From Candidatus Poribacteria bacterium (GTDB lineage: Bacteria; Poribacteria; WGA-4E; WGA-3G), in contig VXXH01000515.1 in assembly GCA_009835515.1 (NCBI GenBank), positions 1 through 6,203 of the forward strand: 6,203 bases of DNA. Reading direction: 5' to 3'. The translations under genes were made by a program, and so were the position numbers. The notes beneath the pieces are model-generated. The model ran no database searches and had not been told where the DNA came from. It saw nothing but the letters and a program-made list of their open reading frames with translations. Position 1 is the stretch's first letter. Each line of letters begins with the position of its first letter. Of the stretch, positions 6,071-6,203 are shown piece after piece.

Positions 6071-6203
6071 TTATTTCGCGATATTCGCATCAAGTTCCTT
6101 TGCTTTTTCAAAATCTGCTTTTGCCGTGTCATGTTGTCAAAGTGCCTCGTTTGCACGCGCGCGATTCTTGTAGGCTGCAGCTTCCTGTGGATTTAGATTG
6201 ATG
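6071..6203 (-). pseudogene. 3' end of a TPR-repeat gene interrupted by an in-frame TGA
   Basis: Read from the right edge, the minus strand encodes INLNPQEAAAYKNRARANEAL, then TGA (6139-6137), then QHDTAKADFEKAKELDANIAK and TAA (6073-6071). This is the end of one tetratricopeptide unit (INLNP) and a complete following one: helix A AYKNRARANEAL, helix B TAKADFEKAKELD. In the TPR consensus the residue after this leucine is glycine (LGQ-Y/H), so the TGA most simply represents GGA changed in one base. TPR-like residues continue in the same frame on both sides of the stop, so this is not a frameshift. The gene body lies outside the window. The product would lose its last helix pair, or the gene may be a wider pseudogene; a sequencing or assembly error is also possible. 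TPR proteins act as protein-binding scaffolds. Confidence 0.65.

Noticed and set aside
6137..6139. Alternative genetic code with TGA read as glycine
   Set aside because: TGA is the natural stop of the repeat/zinc-ribbon gene. Read-through there would run in frame into the barrel gene and bury its signal peptide, and outer-membrane barrels do not fit the lineages known to use that code.
5962..6156. 64-codon minus-strand open frame overlapping the TPR remnant
   Set aside because: It is read in another frame of the TPR-coding DNA and runs on into the AT-rich spacer. It has no recognisable motif and the TPR frame explains the coding signal better.

Overview
This 6.2 kb window has all four intact genes on the minus strand, so it reads from right (6203) to left (1). 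It looks like a bacterial chromosome from a Gram-negative lineage: two genes encode predicted exported proteins built as a CBM9-like (DOMON) domain followed by a DUF5916 outer-membrane beta-barrel. Base composition is slightly AT-rich, Shine-Dalgarno sequences are good, and TTG is probably used as one start codon. The mix of DUF5916 paralogs, a YwqK/MORN-like repeat protein, a PolX-like helix-hairpin-helix protein and a TPR remnant recalls uncultivated groups such as Poribacteria and related FCB-type lineages. That assignment is a weak inference.

Layout in transcription order: (a) 6203-6071, the 3' end of a TPR-repeat gene with an in-frame TGA where the repeat normally has glycine; (b) about 200 bp of AT-rich spacer with a consensus -10 box; (c) 5871-5380, a stand-alone helix-hairpin-helix protein resembling the non-catalytic N-terminal part of DNA polymerase X; (d) a 169 bp spacer containing a long-loop inverted repeat; (e) 5210-4743, a YwqK/MORN-like repeat protein ending in a four-cysteine zinc ribbon; (f) an 84 bp spacer with a perfect 7-bp inverted repeat; (g) 4658-2211, a full-length CBM9-DUF5916 protein with a TTG start; (h) an 86 bp spacer with a plausible promoter; (i) 2124-73, a second, shorter and more divergent CBM9-DUF5916 protein. 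Positions 72-1 hold no gene I can support.

The two DUF5916 genes are tandem paralogs and may act on related ligands at the outer membrane. Nothing in the sequence ties the HhH protein or the repeat/zinc-ribbon protein functionally to them; the spacers of 84-169 bp allow separate transcription. I see no CRISPR array, complete mobile element, tRNA, rRNA or convincing new multi-gene system. The most notable points are the nonsense codon in the TPR remnant, the loss of the lyase lysine in the PolX-like protein, the repeat/zinc-ribbon fusion and the divergence of the tandem barrel paralogs.
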